From positions 95,169 through 159,168 of the forward strand of contig NZ_BCXH01000016.1 of assembly GCF_001895005.1 (NCBI RefSeq): a DNA stretch of 64,000 nucleotides, given 5' to 3'. The first letter of the stretch is position 1; each line of letters begins with the position of its first letter. Under the pieces are notes generated by a model, which was given only the letters and a program-made list of their open reading frames with translations, did not search any database and was not told where the DNA came from. Origin of the DNA: Rhodococcus yunnanensis NBRC 103083. Lineage in GTDB: Bacteria; Actinomycetota; Actinomycetes; Mycobacteriales; Mycobacteriaceae. Position numbers and translations under genes: made by a program. Below, in pieces: positions 41,320 through 49,777 of the stretch.

Positions 41320-42288
41320 TCAGCTCCGTGAGCCGAACGGCGGCATATAGATCACACGCCCGAGGGGTGTAGGAAGTTTCTCAGCCAATGCCAGAGCCTG
41401 CTCGATACGCTTCACGACCGGATCGAAGTTCCACAACTCGTCCCACGTGATACGAACGAACGGGTACCCGAGCGCGCGGACGTTGTCCTCACGCTTCTTC
41501 TCCTCGAACACAACGTCTCCCGGATCCTGTCCCGGTCGAAGGTCACGCCCGTATTTGACCTCGCCGTCGAACTCGATGACAACCTTTCGCGCCGCCAGAA
41601 TGTCGACGCGGGCAATGATTCGACCTTCGGTATCCACAATCTTCGCCTGTGGATCGAGGTCTCTGAAACCTGCCGTCAACAATCGAGTTCGACTCAGTGA
41701 CTCACCGACACTTTCACTTCTACCGTCGAGGATTTCGATCGCCTGCCTCGCAGCGGCTATCCCCTTCCGCCCGCGAGCACGATCCAACTCGAGGTTCAGC
41801 GCAGAATGCGACAGCCCACCTCGAACGGCGGCGTCTCCGAGTGCCACAGCTGTGTCGAGAGATGCAGTTCGCCCCATGTCGACGACAGTGCGCGCCTGCG
41901 TGGTCACCCTCCGACCGTCCAGGATCTCGACCTCCTCCAGCGGTGCACAGTGCACCACCGACCTGGCGCTCGAACGACCACCGCCCTTCCGATCGCGTGT
42001 CACGTGAACCTTGCTCAGATTGATGCCGGTCAGCGGCAGCCGGTGCAGCACTGCTGCAGAATGATGACTCACCACCGCTGCGTCGTCCACGCAGGGGAGG
42101 AGAGCATCGACGGCCAGAACATGTCGGGCAACATCGCTGAGCAGCGCGTAATTGCTCGAGCTGACGTAACTTCCGTAGCCCAACCGTCGCCATCCACCTT
42201 CGGTGTACAGCAGCCGCAACTGAAAGTCGGTAAGTCCTGCTTCGAGTGCGTCGACGCGACGAAGAGGATGCGCGGGATCCGGTTTCAT
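41320..42288 (-). CDS. AbiEi-like/DUF559 (endonuclease-fold) protein
   Basis: 322 aa from ATG 42288; the frame stays open to 42375. The N-terminal ~170 residues resemble the AbiEi type IV antitoxin-like layout (winged helix, then SHHSAAVLHRLPLTG and VVHCAPL). The C-terminal ~120 residues resemble the DUF559/Vsr-like nuclease fold: ARVDILAARKVVIEFDGEVKYG then RALGYPFVRITWDELW, with the D-ExK-like acid pattern. No cognate toxin gene is adjacent. Such solitary genes are abundant in Actinobacteria with unknown function. It is flanked on both sides by the palindromic repeat arrays. Confidence 0.72.
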   Translation of the reverse strand: MKPDPAHPLRRVDALEAGLTDFQLRLLYTEGGWRRLGYGSYVSSSNYALLSDVARHVLAVDALLPCVDDAAVVSHHSAAVLHRLPLTGINLSKVHVTRDRKGGGRSSARSVVHCAPLEEVEILDGRRVTTQARTVVDMGRTASLDTAVALGDAAVRGGLSHSALNLELDRARGRKGIAAARQAIEILDGRSESVGESLSRTRLLTAGFRDLDPQAKIVDTEGRIIARVDILAARKVVIEFDGEVKYGRDLRPGQDPGDVVFEEKKREDNVRALGYPFVRITWDELWNFDPVVKRIEQALALAEKLPTPLGRVIYMPPFGSRS

Positions 42289-42433
42289 GCATACAGCGTG
42301 CCCCACGAAAACCCCGATTCGACCGGGCTCCGGCAATCTGTGGATAACTATTTCCCGCGCCGGAGGGTTATCCACAGGTGGCCGAAGAGCACTGGTGGAC
42401 TGCCACTTTCAGTGGTATACGACGCCAGCATCA

Positions 42434-42506
42434 CGCAAACGCACGTGCATTTGCGTAGCAACCTGGGCCGCACACCCCACCACACGCAAACGCACGTGCG
42501 TTTGCG
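42434..42506. repeat. Palindromic repeat array 2 (2 units, 51-bp period)
   Basis: Two copies, 42434-42455 (core CAAACGCACGTGCATTTG) and 42485-42506 (core CAAACGCACGTGCGTTTG, extended by CG/CG into a perfect 22-bp palindrome). They lie in the 248 bp between the AbiEi-like gene and the ribBA stop. No other gene is seen there. Confidence 0.95.
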
Positions 42507-42536
42507 CAGGTACCAGCGGCGACGACCCCGGGTCGA

Positions 42537-43757
42537 TCAGATGCTTCGCTCCAAATGCCCCGGAAGCAGGTGGCCCATCCGGTCGCGTTTGGTCTCGAGG
42601 TAGCGAACGTTGGCGGGGGCAGCCCCCACGATCAGTGGGACTCGGGCGGTGACGCCGATTCCGTTGGCGCGCAACCCGTCGACCTTGTTCGGGTTGTTGG
42701 TCAGCAGCCGCACTTCAGTCACACCGAGATCTTCGAGTATCGCTGCGGCACCGCCGTATTCGCGGCCGTCGGCGGGCTCGTCCAGTTCGAGGTTGGCCTG
42801 CATGGTGTCGAATCCCTGGTCCTGCAGTCGGTATGCCGCGAGCTTCTTGAGCAGCCCGATGCCTCGCCCCTCGTGTCCGCGCAGGTACACGACGACACCA
42901 CCCTCGCGCGCGACACGTGCCAGCGCCGCGTCGAGTTGCGGGCCGCATTCGCATCGTTCGGACGAAAATGATTCACCGGTAAGGCATTCGGAGTGCACAC
43001 GCACAATAGGTGCACCGGCAAGATCCCCGTTGGCCAAGGCGATGTGCTCGGCGCCCGTTTCTCGATCCGTGTAGCCGTATGCGCGGAACTCGCCGTGCGA
43101 CGTCGTCAGGACCGTTTCTGCGACGCGGTCGACCCTACGAGGCGCTGGAACCGAGGAAATGCCTTGTGCAAGACGATAGTTGATCAGTTGTTCGATGGTG
43201 AGCACCGGCAGCTGCAATCTTCGCCCGAGCGCTTCGATGTCGGGGAACGTCATCATGGAACCGTCGTCGGCGACGAGTTCTGCAATCACTCCGACGGCAG
43301 GGACGCCGGCAAGAGAGCAGAGGTCGACCGCCGCCTCGGTATGCCCTGGACGCTCCAGCACGCCACCTGGCCTCGCCCGCAACGGTATGACGTGCCCAGG
43401 GCGAATCAGATCCGACGCCACGGACGTCGGATCTGCCAGAACCCGCAGTGTCCGAGCCCTGTCGGCGGCGCTGATGCCCGTCGTCACTCCGACTGCCGCG
43501 TCGACGGTCACGGTGTACGCGGTCTTCTTGGGGTCCTGATTGTCGGCAACCATCGGCGGAAGCTCCAACGCGTCTGCGCGCGCCCCGGACATCGGCGCGC
43601 ACAGCAGGCCGGAGGTGTTGCGAATCGTCCACGCCGTCCATTCCGGTGTCACCCGGTCGGCAGCGAGGATGACATCTCCCTCGTTCTCGCGTCGAGCATC
43701 ATCGGTCACCAGGACCGGTTTGCCTTGCGCAAGCGCCTCGAACGCGCGCTCGATCAC
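42537..43757 (-). CDS. ribBA: Bifunctional DHBP synthase / GTP cyclohydrolase II
   Basis: 406 aa. The N-terminal half (1-200) is 3,4-dihydroxy-2-butanone-4-phosphate synthase: TDDARRENEGDVILAADRVT and RPGHVIPLRARPGGVLERPGHTEAAVDLCSLAG. The C-terminal half is GTP cyclohydrolase II with zinc ligands in SECLTGESFSSERCECG and RGHEGRGIGLLKKLAAYRLQDQG. Supplies both precursors of riboflavin. GTG at 43757 overlaps the flavin reductase gene by 4 bp. Its presence in an operon with FMN/flavin reductases, away from ribD/ribE/ribH, suggests dedicated flavin supply for the monooxygenases downstream; whether another ribBA exists elsewhere is not visible. Confidence 0.95.
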   Translation of the reverse strand: MIERAFEALAQGKPVLVTDDARRENEGDVILAADRVTPEWTAWTIRNTSGLLCAPMSGARADALELPPMVADNQDPKKTAYTVTVDAAVGVTTGISAADRARTLRVLADPTSVASDLIRPGHVIPLRARPGGVLERPGHTEAAVDLCSLAGVPAVGVIAELVADDGSMMTFPDIEALGRRLQLPVLTIEQLINYRLAQGISSVPAPRRVDRVAETVLTTSHGEFRAYGYTDRETGAEHIALANGDLAGAPIVRVHSECLTGESFSSERCECGPQLDAALARVAREGGVVVYLRGHEGRGIGLLKKLAAYRLQDQGFDTMQANLELDEPADGREYGGAAAILEDLGVTEVRLLTNNPNKVDGLRANGIGVTARVPLIVGAAPANVRYLETKRDRMGHLLPGHLERSI

Positions 43758-44254
43758 TGCCCGACCTCTGTCGCCAGCTTGCGAAATTTGCTGCCGTGGA
43801 ACACGATCGGCGCGACGTCCTTGATCTCCAGTTCGTTGATCCGCAGCAGCACGATCGCATGATCGCCCGCCGGGACCTCCTCGGTGACCGTCGCGTCGAG
43901 CCACATGCTTGCGCCGCCGATGAACACTGCACCGTCTTCGGTGGTCGTGACCTCGAGCCCCTCGAAACGATTGCCGGTCTTGGCGGCAAGTGTGCGGGCG
44001 GCGACGTCGTGTGCCTCACCGAGGACGCTGATACCGATGCGCTCCGCCGCAGCGAACTTGGGCCACGTCGTCGACGTGTTCTGCACACAGACTGCGACGA
44101 GAGGCGGCTCGATCGACACTGCGACGAAGCTACTGGCGGCCATTCCGATCGGCGTACCGTCGATCTCGGCGCACAGAGCGACGACCCCACTCGGGAACTG
44201 CCCGAAAGCCGCACGGAGGATTCCCGAGTCGAGTTCGGTGGAAGCCAGTGTCAT
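43754..44254 (-). CDS. Flavin reductase family protein (FMN-binding), copy 1
   Basis: 166 aa. HpaC/DIM6-type split beta-barrel: FGQFPSGVVALCAEIDGTPIGMAASSF, SIEPPLVAVCVQNTSTTWP, and the ending IVFHGSKFRKL. Delivers reduced FMN to a partner monooxygenase at the expense of NAD(P)H. ATG at 44254 overlaps the upstream FMN reductase gene by 4 bp, and its stop overlaps ribBA. Close paralogue of the protein at 45061-45552. Confidence 0.9.
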   Translation of the reverse strand: MTLASTELDSGILRAAFGQFPSGVVALCAEIDGTPIGMAASSFVAVSIEPPLVAVCVQNTSTTWPKFAAAERIGISVLGEAHDVAARTLAAKTGNRFEGLEVTTTEDGAVFIGGASMWLDATVTEEVPAGDHAIVLLRINELEIKDVAPIVFHGSKFRKLATEVGQ

Positions 44255-44760
44255 GAGATGTCCGTTCTGGTGGTCGATGCTGCGGTCAGAACGCCGCCCC
44301 AACGGGCAACGTAATCGGCGATACGAGTGTCGGTCGTATAGGTCGTGTCTATCAGGTAGAGGCCCGGGGCCGGTGTGACGGCACCCAATTCGACGAGGGT
44401 GTGCTTGAGAAAGATGTCCGACGCCATGGCGTGCGCGGGCCCGGCGCCGAGCATCAGCGGCACCACGACGACGTCCTTCAGCCCGTCACCACCTGCGAAT
44501 TGATCGAGGAACAGCTTCAGAACACCGGTGTATGTGGCCTTGAACGTCGGGCTGGCCACGACGACGAGATCGGACGTGCGTACCGTCTCGACGGCGGCGG
44601 CCACTGCCGCGTCGCCCCATCCGAGCAGTCCGGCACCCAGGGTGATGACATCGACCGTCTCGTCGACTTCACGGCCTGTCAGGCTCTCGGCCACCAGCCG
44701 GGCAGCGTCGAGCGTCCGGGATCCGGGTTTCGGGTTTCCTGCCACCACTGTCAGTTTCAC
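44251..44760 (-). CDS. NAD(P)H-dependent FMN reductase (SsuE-like), copy 1
   Basis: 169 aa flavodoxin-like fold. N-terminal phosphate loop VVAGNPKPGSRTLDAARLVA, then VVASPTFKATYTGVLKLFLDQF, the SsuE/MsuE-type signature. It reduces FMN with NAD(P)H. GTG at 44760 has GGAGG 6 nt upstream, so it is preferred to ATG 44778. First gene of the ribBA operon. Paralogue of 45549-46061. Confidence 0.9.
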   Translation of the reverse strand: MKLTVVAGNPKPGSRTLDAARLVAESLTGREVDETVDVITLGAGLLGWGDAAVAAAVETVRTSDLVVVASPTFKATYTGVLKLFLDQFAGGDGLKDVVVVPLMLGAGPAHAMASDIFLKHTLVELGAVTPAPGLYLIDTTYTTDTRIADYVARWGGVLTAASTTRTDIS

Positions 44761-44922
44761 TCGGGCCTCCAGCCACATCGTTTTGCGAGGTGACTGTTAC
44801 TCAACACCGTGCCTATGTCGGATATGCAACCCGAATGTGGCGGCCGTATTGCGCCGCGGGCTGGTACATCCACACGACGTCGAGCAGCGGCTCAGCAGGA
44901 AAATCGCATCTGAACGCCGCTC

Positions 44923-45046
44923 GCAAACGCACGTGCATTTGCGCAGAACCAGGGCCATACCCACCCCAAACCCACAAACGCACGTGCGTTTGCGCAGAAC
45001 CAAGGCCACACCCACCCCAAACCCACAAACGCACGTGCGTTTGCGG
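44923..45046. repeat. Palindromic repeat array 3 (3 units, 51-bp period)
   Basis: Copies at 44923-44944 (GCATTTG form), 44974-44995 and 45025-45046 (both with the perfect CAAACGCACGTGCGTTTG core). The intervals between them (cagaaccarggccayaccc...) are nearly identical. The array occupies the 300-bp spacer between the two flavin reductase/FMN reductase gene pairs. The remainder of the spacer (44761-44922) should hold the promoter of the ribBA operon. Confidence 0.95.
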
Positions 45047-45060
45047 GGAAGGAGGGGCTG

Positions 45061-45552
45061 CTAGGCCTGCAGGCGCCTGAATTTGCTGCCGTGGAAGATG
45101 ATCGGATCGATCTCGCTCTGGACTTCGAGAGAGTGGATACGCAGGAGAACTATCAGGTGATCGCCTGCCGGAACCTGCTGATCGATGGTGGTGTCGAGCC
45201 ACGCCGTCGCACCGCTGATGAACACCGCCCCCTGCTCGGTGGTCTGAAGCTCGAGACCCGCGAACCGGTCGCCGGTCTTTGCAGCCAGCGTCCGCGCAGC
45301 GTCGTCGTGCGCCTCACCCAGGACGCTGACGCCGATGCTTCGGACGCCCTCGAGCTTGGGCCAGGTCGTCGACGTGTTCTGGATGCAGACGGCGACGAGC
45401 GGTGGCTCGATGGACACTGCGACGAAGCTGCTGGCCGCGAGGCCGACAGGAACTCCGTCGATCTCCGCTGCCACCGCGACTACGCCACTCGGAAACTGCC
45501 CGTACGCCTGCCGGAGTGTTGCCTGATCCAGGTCTGTGTGCGTGAGCGTCAT
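45061..45552 (-). CDS. Flavin reductase family protein (FMN-binding), copy 2
   Basis: 163 aa, clearly homologous end to end to the copy at 43754-44254 (shared blocks YGQFPSGVV, AASSFVAVSIEPPLVAVC, QNTSTTWPK, SVLGEAHD, ARTLAAKTG, FHGSKFR). ATG at 45552 overlaps the FMN reductase gene by 4 bp. The two pairs presumably arose by segmental duplication. They may serve different monooxygenases. Confidence 0.9.
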   Translation of the reverse strand: MTLTHTDLDQATLRQAYGQFPSGVVAVAAEIDGVPVGLAASSFVAVSIEPPLVAVCIQNTSTTWPKLEGVRSIGVSVLGEAHDDAARTLAAKTGDRFAGLELQTTEQGAVFISGATAWLDTTIDQQVPAGDHLIVLLRIHSLEVQSEIDPIIFHGSKFRRLQA

Positions 45553-46061
45553 GCCGAAGCTCCCTTTCGCGAGTCCGCAGCGGCCGTGATGATGGGTCCC
45601 CATCGCCGTGCGTAATCCACGATACGAGTGTCGGTGGTGAAAGTGGTATCGATCAAATAAAGCCCAGGCGCAGGCGTGATCGCTCCCAGCTCGACGAGTA
45701 CCGGCTTGAGCAGGAGATCGGGTGCCAACGCGTGGGCGGGACCGGCACCGAGCATCAGGGGGACGGCGACGACGTCGCGTAGCCCTTCATCGGTGGCGAA
45801 CTGGTCGAGGAACAGCTTGAGAACACCGGTGTACGTGGTCTTGAACGTGGGGCTGGCGAATACGACGATGTCGGACTTCGAGACCTGGTCCACTGCTGCA
45901 GCGACGGCCTCGTCACCCCATCCGAGCAGGCCGGATCCCAGCGTGATGACGTCGATCTGCCCATCTGCCGGGGCACCGACCAGCTCCGAGGCAAGCAGTC
46001 CCGCCGCCTCCAGAGTTCGGGATCCTGGCTTGGGGTTTCCTGCCACCACTGTGACCGTCAT
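45549..46061 (-). CDS. NAD(P)H-dependent FMN reductase (SsuE-like), copy 2
   Basis: 170 aa. TVVAGNPKPGSRTLEAAGLLAS and FASPTFKTTYTGVLKLFLDQF give the same flavodoxin-like FMN reductase signature as 44251-44760; identity between the two is high by eye. ATG at 46061. Starts a two-gene operon with the flavin reductase copy 2. Having both an SsuE-type and an HpaC-type reductase per operon is redundant for a single monooxygenase and suggests that two substrates or two oxygenases are served. Confidence 0.9.
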   Translation of the reverse strand: MTVTVVAGNPKPGSRTLEAAGLLASELVGAPADGQIDVITLGSGLLGWGDEAVAAAVDQVSKSDIVVFASPTFKTTYTGVLKLFLDQFATDEGLRDVVAVPLMLGAGPAHALAPDLLLKPVLVELGAITPAPGLYLIDTTFTTDTRIVDYARRWGPIITAAADSRKGASA

Positions 46062-46243
46062 TGCGTTACGCCTGCCTTCGCACTCGAGAATTGTTGCCCG
46101 GACAAGCCAACACCCCGGCACGCCTGATGTCCATGTCCAGAATCAGCGAGATTCTTAGCGGCGCCAGGACGCGGGAATTAAAGTGCCCGACGACGCGTCC
46201 TAGAGGGAAGAATCGTTAGCAAGACTTACGGAGGAAGATCGAC

Positions 46244-47011
46244 GTGCCGAGGATCGACAGTTACATCGCGCTGGGAGACTCGTTCACCGAAGGCGTCGGC
46301 GATGCCGATCCGACGAGCCCGAACGGGGTCAAAGGCTGGGCCGACCGAGTCGCCGAGCAGTTGGCCGCGGGCAATCCCGACTTCAGATACGCCAACCTCG
46401 CGGTACGCGGCAAGCTCCTCGACCAGGTGATCGAGGACCAGGTGAAGTTCGCCGTCGAGGCCGCCCCCGACCTCGTCACCGTCTACGCAGGCGGCAACGA
46501 CATGATGCGCCCCAAGGTCGACATCGACGGAATCGTCGGGCGGTACGACGCGGCCCTCGCGGATCTGAAGGCAACCGGCGCGCGTGTGGTCGCATTCACT
46601 GCGTACGACGCCGGCTGGTCGCCGATCTTCCGAACCTTCCGTGGCCGAACCGCGATATACAACGAACTCCTGCGCGAGGTCGCCGACCACCGAGGCATCG
46701 AGCTCGTCGACTACTGGCGGTTCGACGGGTACGACGACCCCCGCATGTGGGACTGGGACCGCCTGCACATGTCGACACGTGGCCACACGCGTATGGCGGC
46801 CGAGGTCCTCGACTTCCTCGGCGTCGAACATTCGATACAGCTGGAGGATCTCGACGCCCTGCCACCGATCGACCCGGCTGCCCGACGACGGGAGAACGCC
46901 GAATGGGTCAAATCCTTTGCCGCGCCCTGGGTGTCCCGACGCCTGCGCGGTGCGTCCTCGGGGGACGATGTCGCACCGAAGCACTCGGCGCTACAGCATC
47001 TGGCTCTCTGA
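46244..47011 (+). CDS. SGNH/GDSL hydrolase
   Basis: 255 aa, cytosolic (no signal peptide). Block I YIALGDSFTEGVG (catalytic Ser in GDS), block III YAGGNDMM (Gly-x-Asn-Asp), block V DRLHMSTRGHTRMA with the Asp/His pair. Esterase or lipase on a small acyl ester. GTG at 46244 preceded by GGAGGA. It is divergent from the FMN reductase operon and could remove acyl groups from the same nutrient; inference only. Confidence 0.92.
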   Translation: MPRIDSYIALGDSFTEGVGDADPTSPNGVKGWADRVAEQLAAGNPDFRYANLAVRGKLLDQVIEDQVKFAVEAAPDLVTVYAGGNDMMRPKVDIDGIVGRYDAALADLKATGARVVAFTAYDAGWSPIFRTFRGRTAIYNELLREVADHRGIELVDYWRFDGYDDPRMWDWDRLHMSTRGHTRMAAEVLDFLGVEHSIQLEDLDALPPIDPAARRRENAEWVKSFAAPWVSRRLRGASSGDDVAPKHSALQHLAL

Positions 47012-47304
47012 CGACGGGTCGTCTGTAAATTCTGCATTACGCGGCTCGAAACCTGCCGCACCCTGCCTGCGATTATGCATCCCCACAGACCGGCCGGTCC
47101 GAGGTGTCGCAGATGCGGGTGCAACGACTACCACACCTGCACAGCATGATTCGAACTTACTGGTGACCGAGACCACATACTTGTCGCTAGCGAAAATCTC
47201 GGAGCACCCTTCGGTGACCTGCCCGTAACACGCGGGTGATGCACTGGCCTCGGCAACGGTGCCGATCCGTCGTTCGTCCCGTGTACTCGCGTAGGAGCAC
47301 CCCC
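47012..47304. other. Intergenic region, nothing recognised
   Basis: 293 bp between the GDSL hydrolase and the GntR gene. No gene, repeat or clear hairpin seen; it must contain the GntR promoter. A minus-strand open frame here (46991-47335) has poor codon bias and is discounted. Confidence 0.5.
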
Positions 47305-48054
47305 ATGCAGCAACCAGTAGTCGTACAGCCACCACGTCATCCGCGAGCGGTCGGCGGATCCGCTGGGACCAGGCAACGATCCACCCGCATAGTTCATCAA
47401 CTGCTGCGGTCCTCGATCAAGAGTGGCGTGTTGAAGGACGGCGAGAATCTGAACGAGGAGCACCTGATCACCTCGCTGGATTCCACTCGATCCTCGGTTC
47501 GAACGGCGCTGCAGATGCTCGCCGACGAAGGACTCGTCAAGCGTCAGCGCAAGATGGGAACCATAGTGCAGGGCAAACCCGTTCAGCTCCGGATGCACGA
47601 TATCATCGCCACCGGTTCGACACCGATCGAGTACGTGCGTTTCAACGAGCACATCATTCCGTCGGCCGGCCTGATTCGAGAGCGAATGCAGACCGACGTC
47701 GAACACGTCCGAATGCTGGAATTCGTCATGAGCGTGGACAGCACTCCGATCGGTACGTTGACCGCGTTCCAGATCAACCCGAACGCGCCGACGCCGATGC
47801 ACATGGTCGAGGCTGCCAGAATCTCGGAACTGTTCGTGCAGGAGTACGGCGTGCCGTTCGGGCGCATGGACTGTTGGGTCGATGCCGTTCCGGCCGACGA
47901 CAGAACCGCGCGGATGCTGAAGGTAGAGCCCAATTCCATTCTGCTGGTCAGAGATCAGGTTCTGTACGACACCGAGGGCTACGTGCACGAGTTCGGCTAC
48001 GCGCACTACCGCGCCGATATGGTGTCCTTTCATTCTTCGCCGGATATGCAGTGA
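47305..48054 (+). CDS. GntR-family transcriptional regulator (HutC/UTRA subfamily)
   Basis: 249 aa. The N-terminal wHTH (~25-95) includes LRSSIKSGVLKDGENLNEEHLITSLDSTRSSVRTALQMLADEGLVKRQRKMGTIV, the GntR pattern; the C-terminal ~150 residues form a UTRA effector-binding domain (ARMLKVEPNSILLVRDQVLYDTEGYVHEFGYAHYRADMVSF). ATG at 47305 has AGGAG 8 nt upstream. Converges with the end of the ABC importer operon, so it is likely that operon's repressor, with the transported compound as ligand. Confidence 0.92.
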   Translation: MQQPVVVQPPRHPRAVGGSAGTRQRSTRIVHQLLRSSIKSGVLKDGENLNEEHLITSLDSTRSSVRTALQMLADEGLVKRQRKMGTIVQGKPVQLRMHDIIATGSTPIEYVRFNEHIIPSAGLIRERMQTDVEHVRMLEFVMSVDSTPIGTLTAFQINPNAPTPMHMVEAARISELFVQEYGVPFGRMDCWVDAVPADDRTARMLKVEPNSILLVRDQVLYDTEGYVHEFGYAHYRADMVSFHSSPDMQ

Positions 48055-48055
48055 A

Positions 48056-48088
48056 TCGTCGGGCACCGAATGTCTCGGTGCCCGACGA
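48056..48088. terminator. Bidirectional hairpin between convergent GntR and ABC operon
   Basis: Perfect 14-bp inverted repeat TCGTCGGGCACCGA/TCGGTGCCCGACGA with a 5-nt loop, between the GntR stop (48054) and the binding-protein gene stop (48103). No flanking T-run, but its stability and convergent position fit a shared terminator. Confidence 0.8.
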
Positions 48089-48102
48089 CCCGGCACGAGG
48101 TG

Positions 48103-49737
48103 CTACTTGTAGGACAGGTTCGCGTAGTCGATCCAGTTGTCGGATCGCTGTGCGAATCCCGCTACGTCGCTCGACAGTACGACACTCGGCTGTACCTGCG
48201 CGATGAAGACGATCGGTGATTGATCGACGTAGATCTTCTCGGCCTCGTTCCACGCCTTGCCTGCTTCGTCGGACAGGGCGTCGGGCAACGCATTTCCGGC
48301 GTCGAGCGCATCGGTGAACGGCTGGTACTGCCAATCGGCGAAGTTGTTCGACGAATCGGGGGCGGTGTAGACGGTCAGCTCGTACGGCGGAGTCAGCGTG
48401 ATGGCGTAGTCGCGCAGAATGAACGCCTGCGAGGTGTGCTCGCTGCGCTGCTGGGAGAACTGTGCGCCTGGCATCTGATCGATCTGGATGTCGAAACCGC
48501 CTTCACGAGCAGCGGTTTGGATCTGAATGGCCGCCTCACGGGTATCGGGATCCGCGGCGTTCACCGCGAGCGAGAACGACACACCGTTCGGGAATCCGGC
48601 TTCGGCGAGCAACTCCTTCGCCTTGATCGGATCGTAGGTGTACTCGATCTGACCTTCGTTGGTGTAGCCGGGAGCATCCTGGAGTAGAAACCCCGATCCG
48701 TTGCGGGCGGCGAGACCGCGGTACACGTCGTCGACGATCGGCTGATACGGCGTCGCATATGCCATTGCCTTGCGTACCAACGGATTGTCGAACGGTGCCT
48801 TGTTGGTCACGAGCGGCATCATCAGGTACATGTTCGGGTTGTCGACCTGCGGGACGAACACGTTCGAGTCGGACGAGAGCCCGGCCGAATCGGCGGGCGT
48901 GACAGCGGTCGCGACCTGAGCGTCGCCGTTCTTCACCGCGTTGGCTCGAGTTCCTGCGTCGGAGACGATGCGCAGGTTGACGGTGTCGATCGGGATCTCG
49001 CCTCCGATCCAGTCCTCGCGCGCCTTCAGTACTGCCCTGACGCCAGGCTCGTACTCGGTGACCTCGTAGGCGCCGAATCCGTAGTTCGGGTTCTCCGCAC
49101 TCCACTTGACCGCATACGGATCATCGGCTGTGACATGCTCTTTCAGCAGAGTGCTGTCGTATATCTGACTCAGCAGATCGGACATCAGGGCCAGGAACGT
49201 GGTACCGAGGCCGGCCTGCGGCAGTGTGAACGAGACGGTTCGGTCGTCTATCTTGACGATCTGCGATGCGGGGTCGGTGATAGAGGGCGCCATGATTCCG
49301 GGCGACAAGGACGTGGGCGTACCGAACTTTCGCTCGAACGACCACAGCACGTCGTCGGCGCTGAGGGTGTTGCCCGCGGCGCTCTTCGCCTCGGTGAGGG
49401 TGAACGTGTAGGTCAGTCCGTCGTCGCTGACGGTGTATCCCGATGCGAGGTAGGGATCGTAGGTGTACGTGTCCTGTTGCTGGGCGCCGTCCTGAGTGGC
49501 ATCGACGTACGGCTTGCGCAGCAGCGTCGCTTGCAGATTGTTCGCCGCTTCCAACCCTCCGAAAGCGTTGTCGAGCGCCCAGCTGATGCCGGTGTCGGGG
49601 GTGACGATGGTCAGTGTGTCGCCTGCGTCACCCGCCTCGGAATTGTTGTTCGACGACGAACATCCGGCGAGTGCCACAGTGGCGACGGTCAGCGCGGCGG
49701 CGAATCGCACCAAAGATTTTCGTGATGATGACAGCAT
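48103..49737 (-). CDS. ABC transporter substrate-binding lipoprotein, family 5 (peptide/nickel type)
   Basis: 544 aa. Lipoprotein signal with lipobox LAGC (Cys ~25), a Ser/Asn-rich linker, then the SBP_bac_5 fold (DTLTIVTPDTGISWALDNAF, YDPYLASGYTVSDDGLTYTFTL, LSADDVLWSFERKF). Captures the substrate at the cell surface for the importer encoded upstream. ATG at 49737 with AGGAG 9 nt upstream. Last gene of the eight-gene operon. Family 5 proteins bind peptides, nickel complexes, opines and other medium-sized compounds, so the ligand cannot be named. Confidence 0.93.
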   Translation of the reverse strand: MLSSSRKSLVRFAAALTVATVALAGCSSSNNNSEAGDAGDTLTIVTPDTGISWALDNAFGGLEAANNLQATLLRKPYVDATQDGAQQQDTYTYDPYLASGYTVSDDGLTYTFTLTEAKSAAGNTLSADDVLWSFERKFGTPTSLSPGIMAPSITDPASQIVKIDDRTVSFTLPQAGLGTTFLALMSDLLSQIYDSTLLKEHVTADDPYAVKWSAENPNYGFGAYEVTEYEPGVRAVLKAREDWIGGEIPIDTVNLRIVSDAGTRANAVKNGDAQVATAVTPADSAGLSSDSNVFVPQVDNPNMYLMMPLVTNKAPFDNPLVRKAMAYATPYQPIVDDVYRGLAARNGSGFLLQDAPGYTNEGQIEYTYDPIKAKELLAEAGFPNGVSFSLAVNAADPDTREAAIQIQTAAREGGFDIQIDQMPGAQFSQQRSEHTSQAFILRDYAITLTPPYELTVYTAPDSSNNFADWQYQPFTDALDAGNALPDALSDEAGKAWNEAEKIYVDQSPIVFIAQVQPSVVLSSDVAGFAQRSDNWIDYANLSYK

Positions 49738-49777
49738 TGATCGACACTCCTGAGATGAAGGGAAAATCGGGGGGTTG

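Noticed and set aside
46991..47335. Minus-strand Cys-containing small frame between GDSL and GntR genes, possibly a secreted peptide or RiPP precursor
   Set aside because: Third-codon G/C is low compared with neighbours, there is no ribosome binding site, and it overlaps the GntR start on the other strand.
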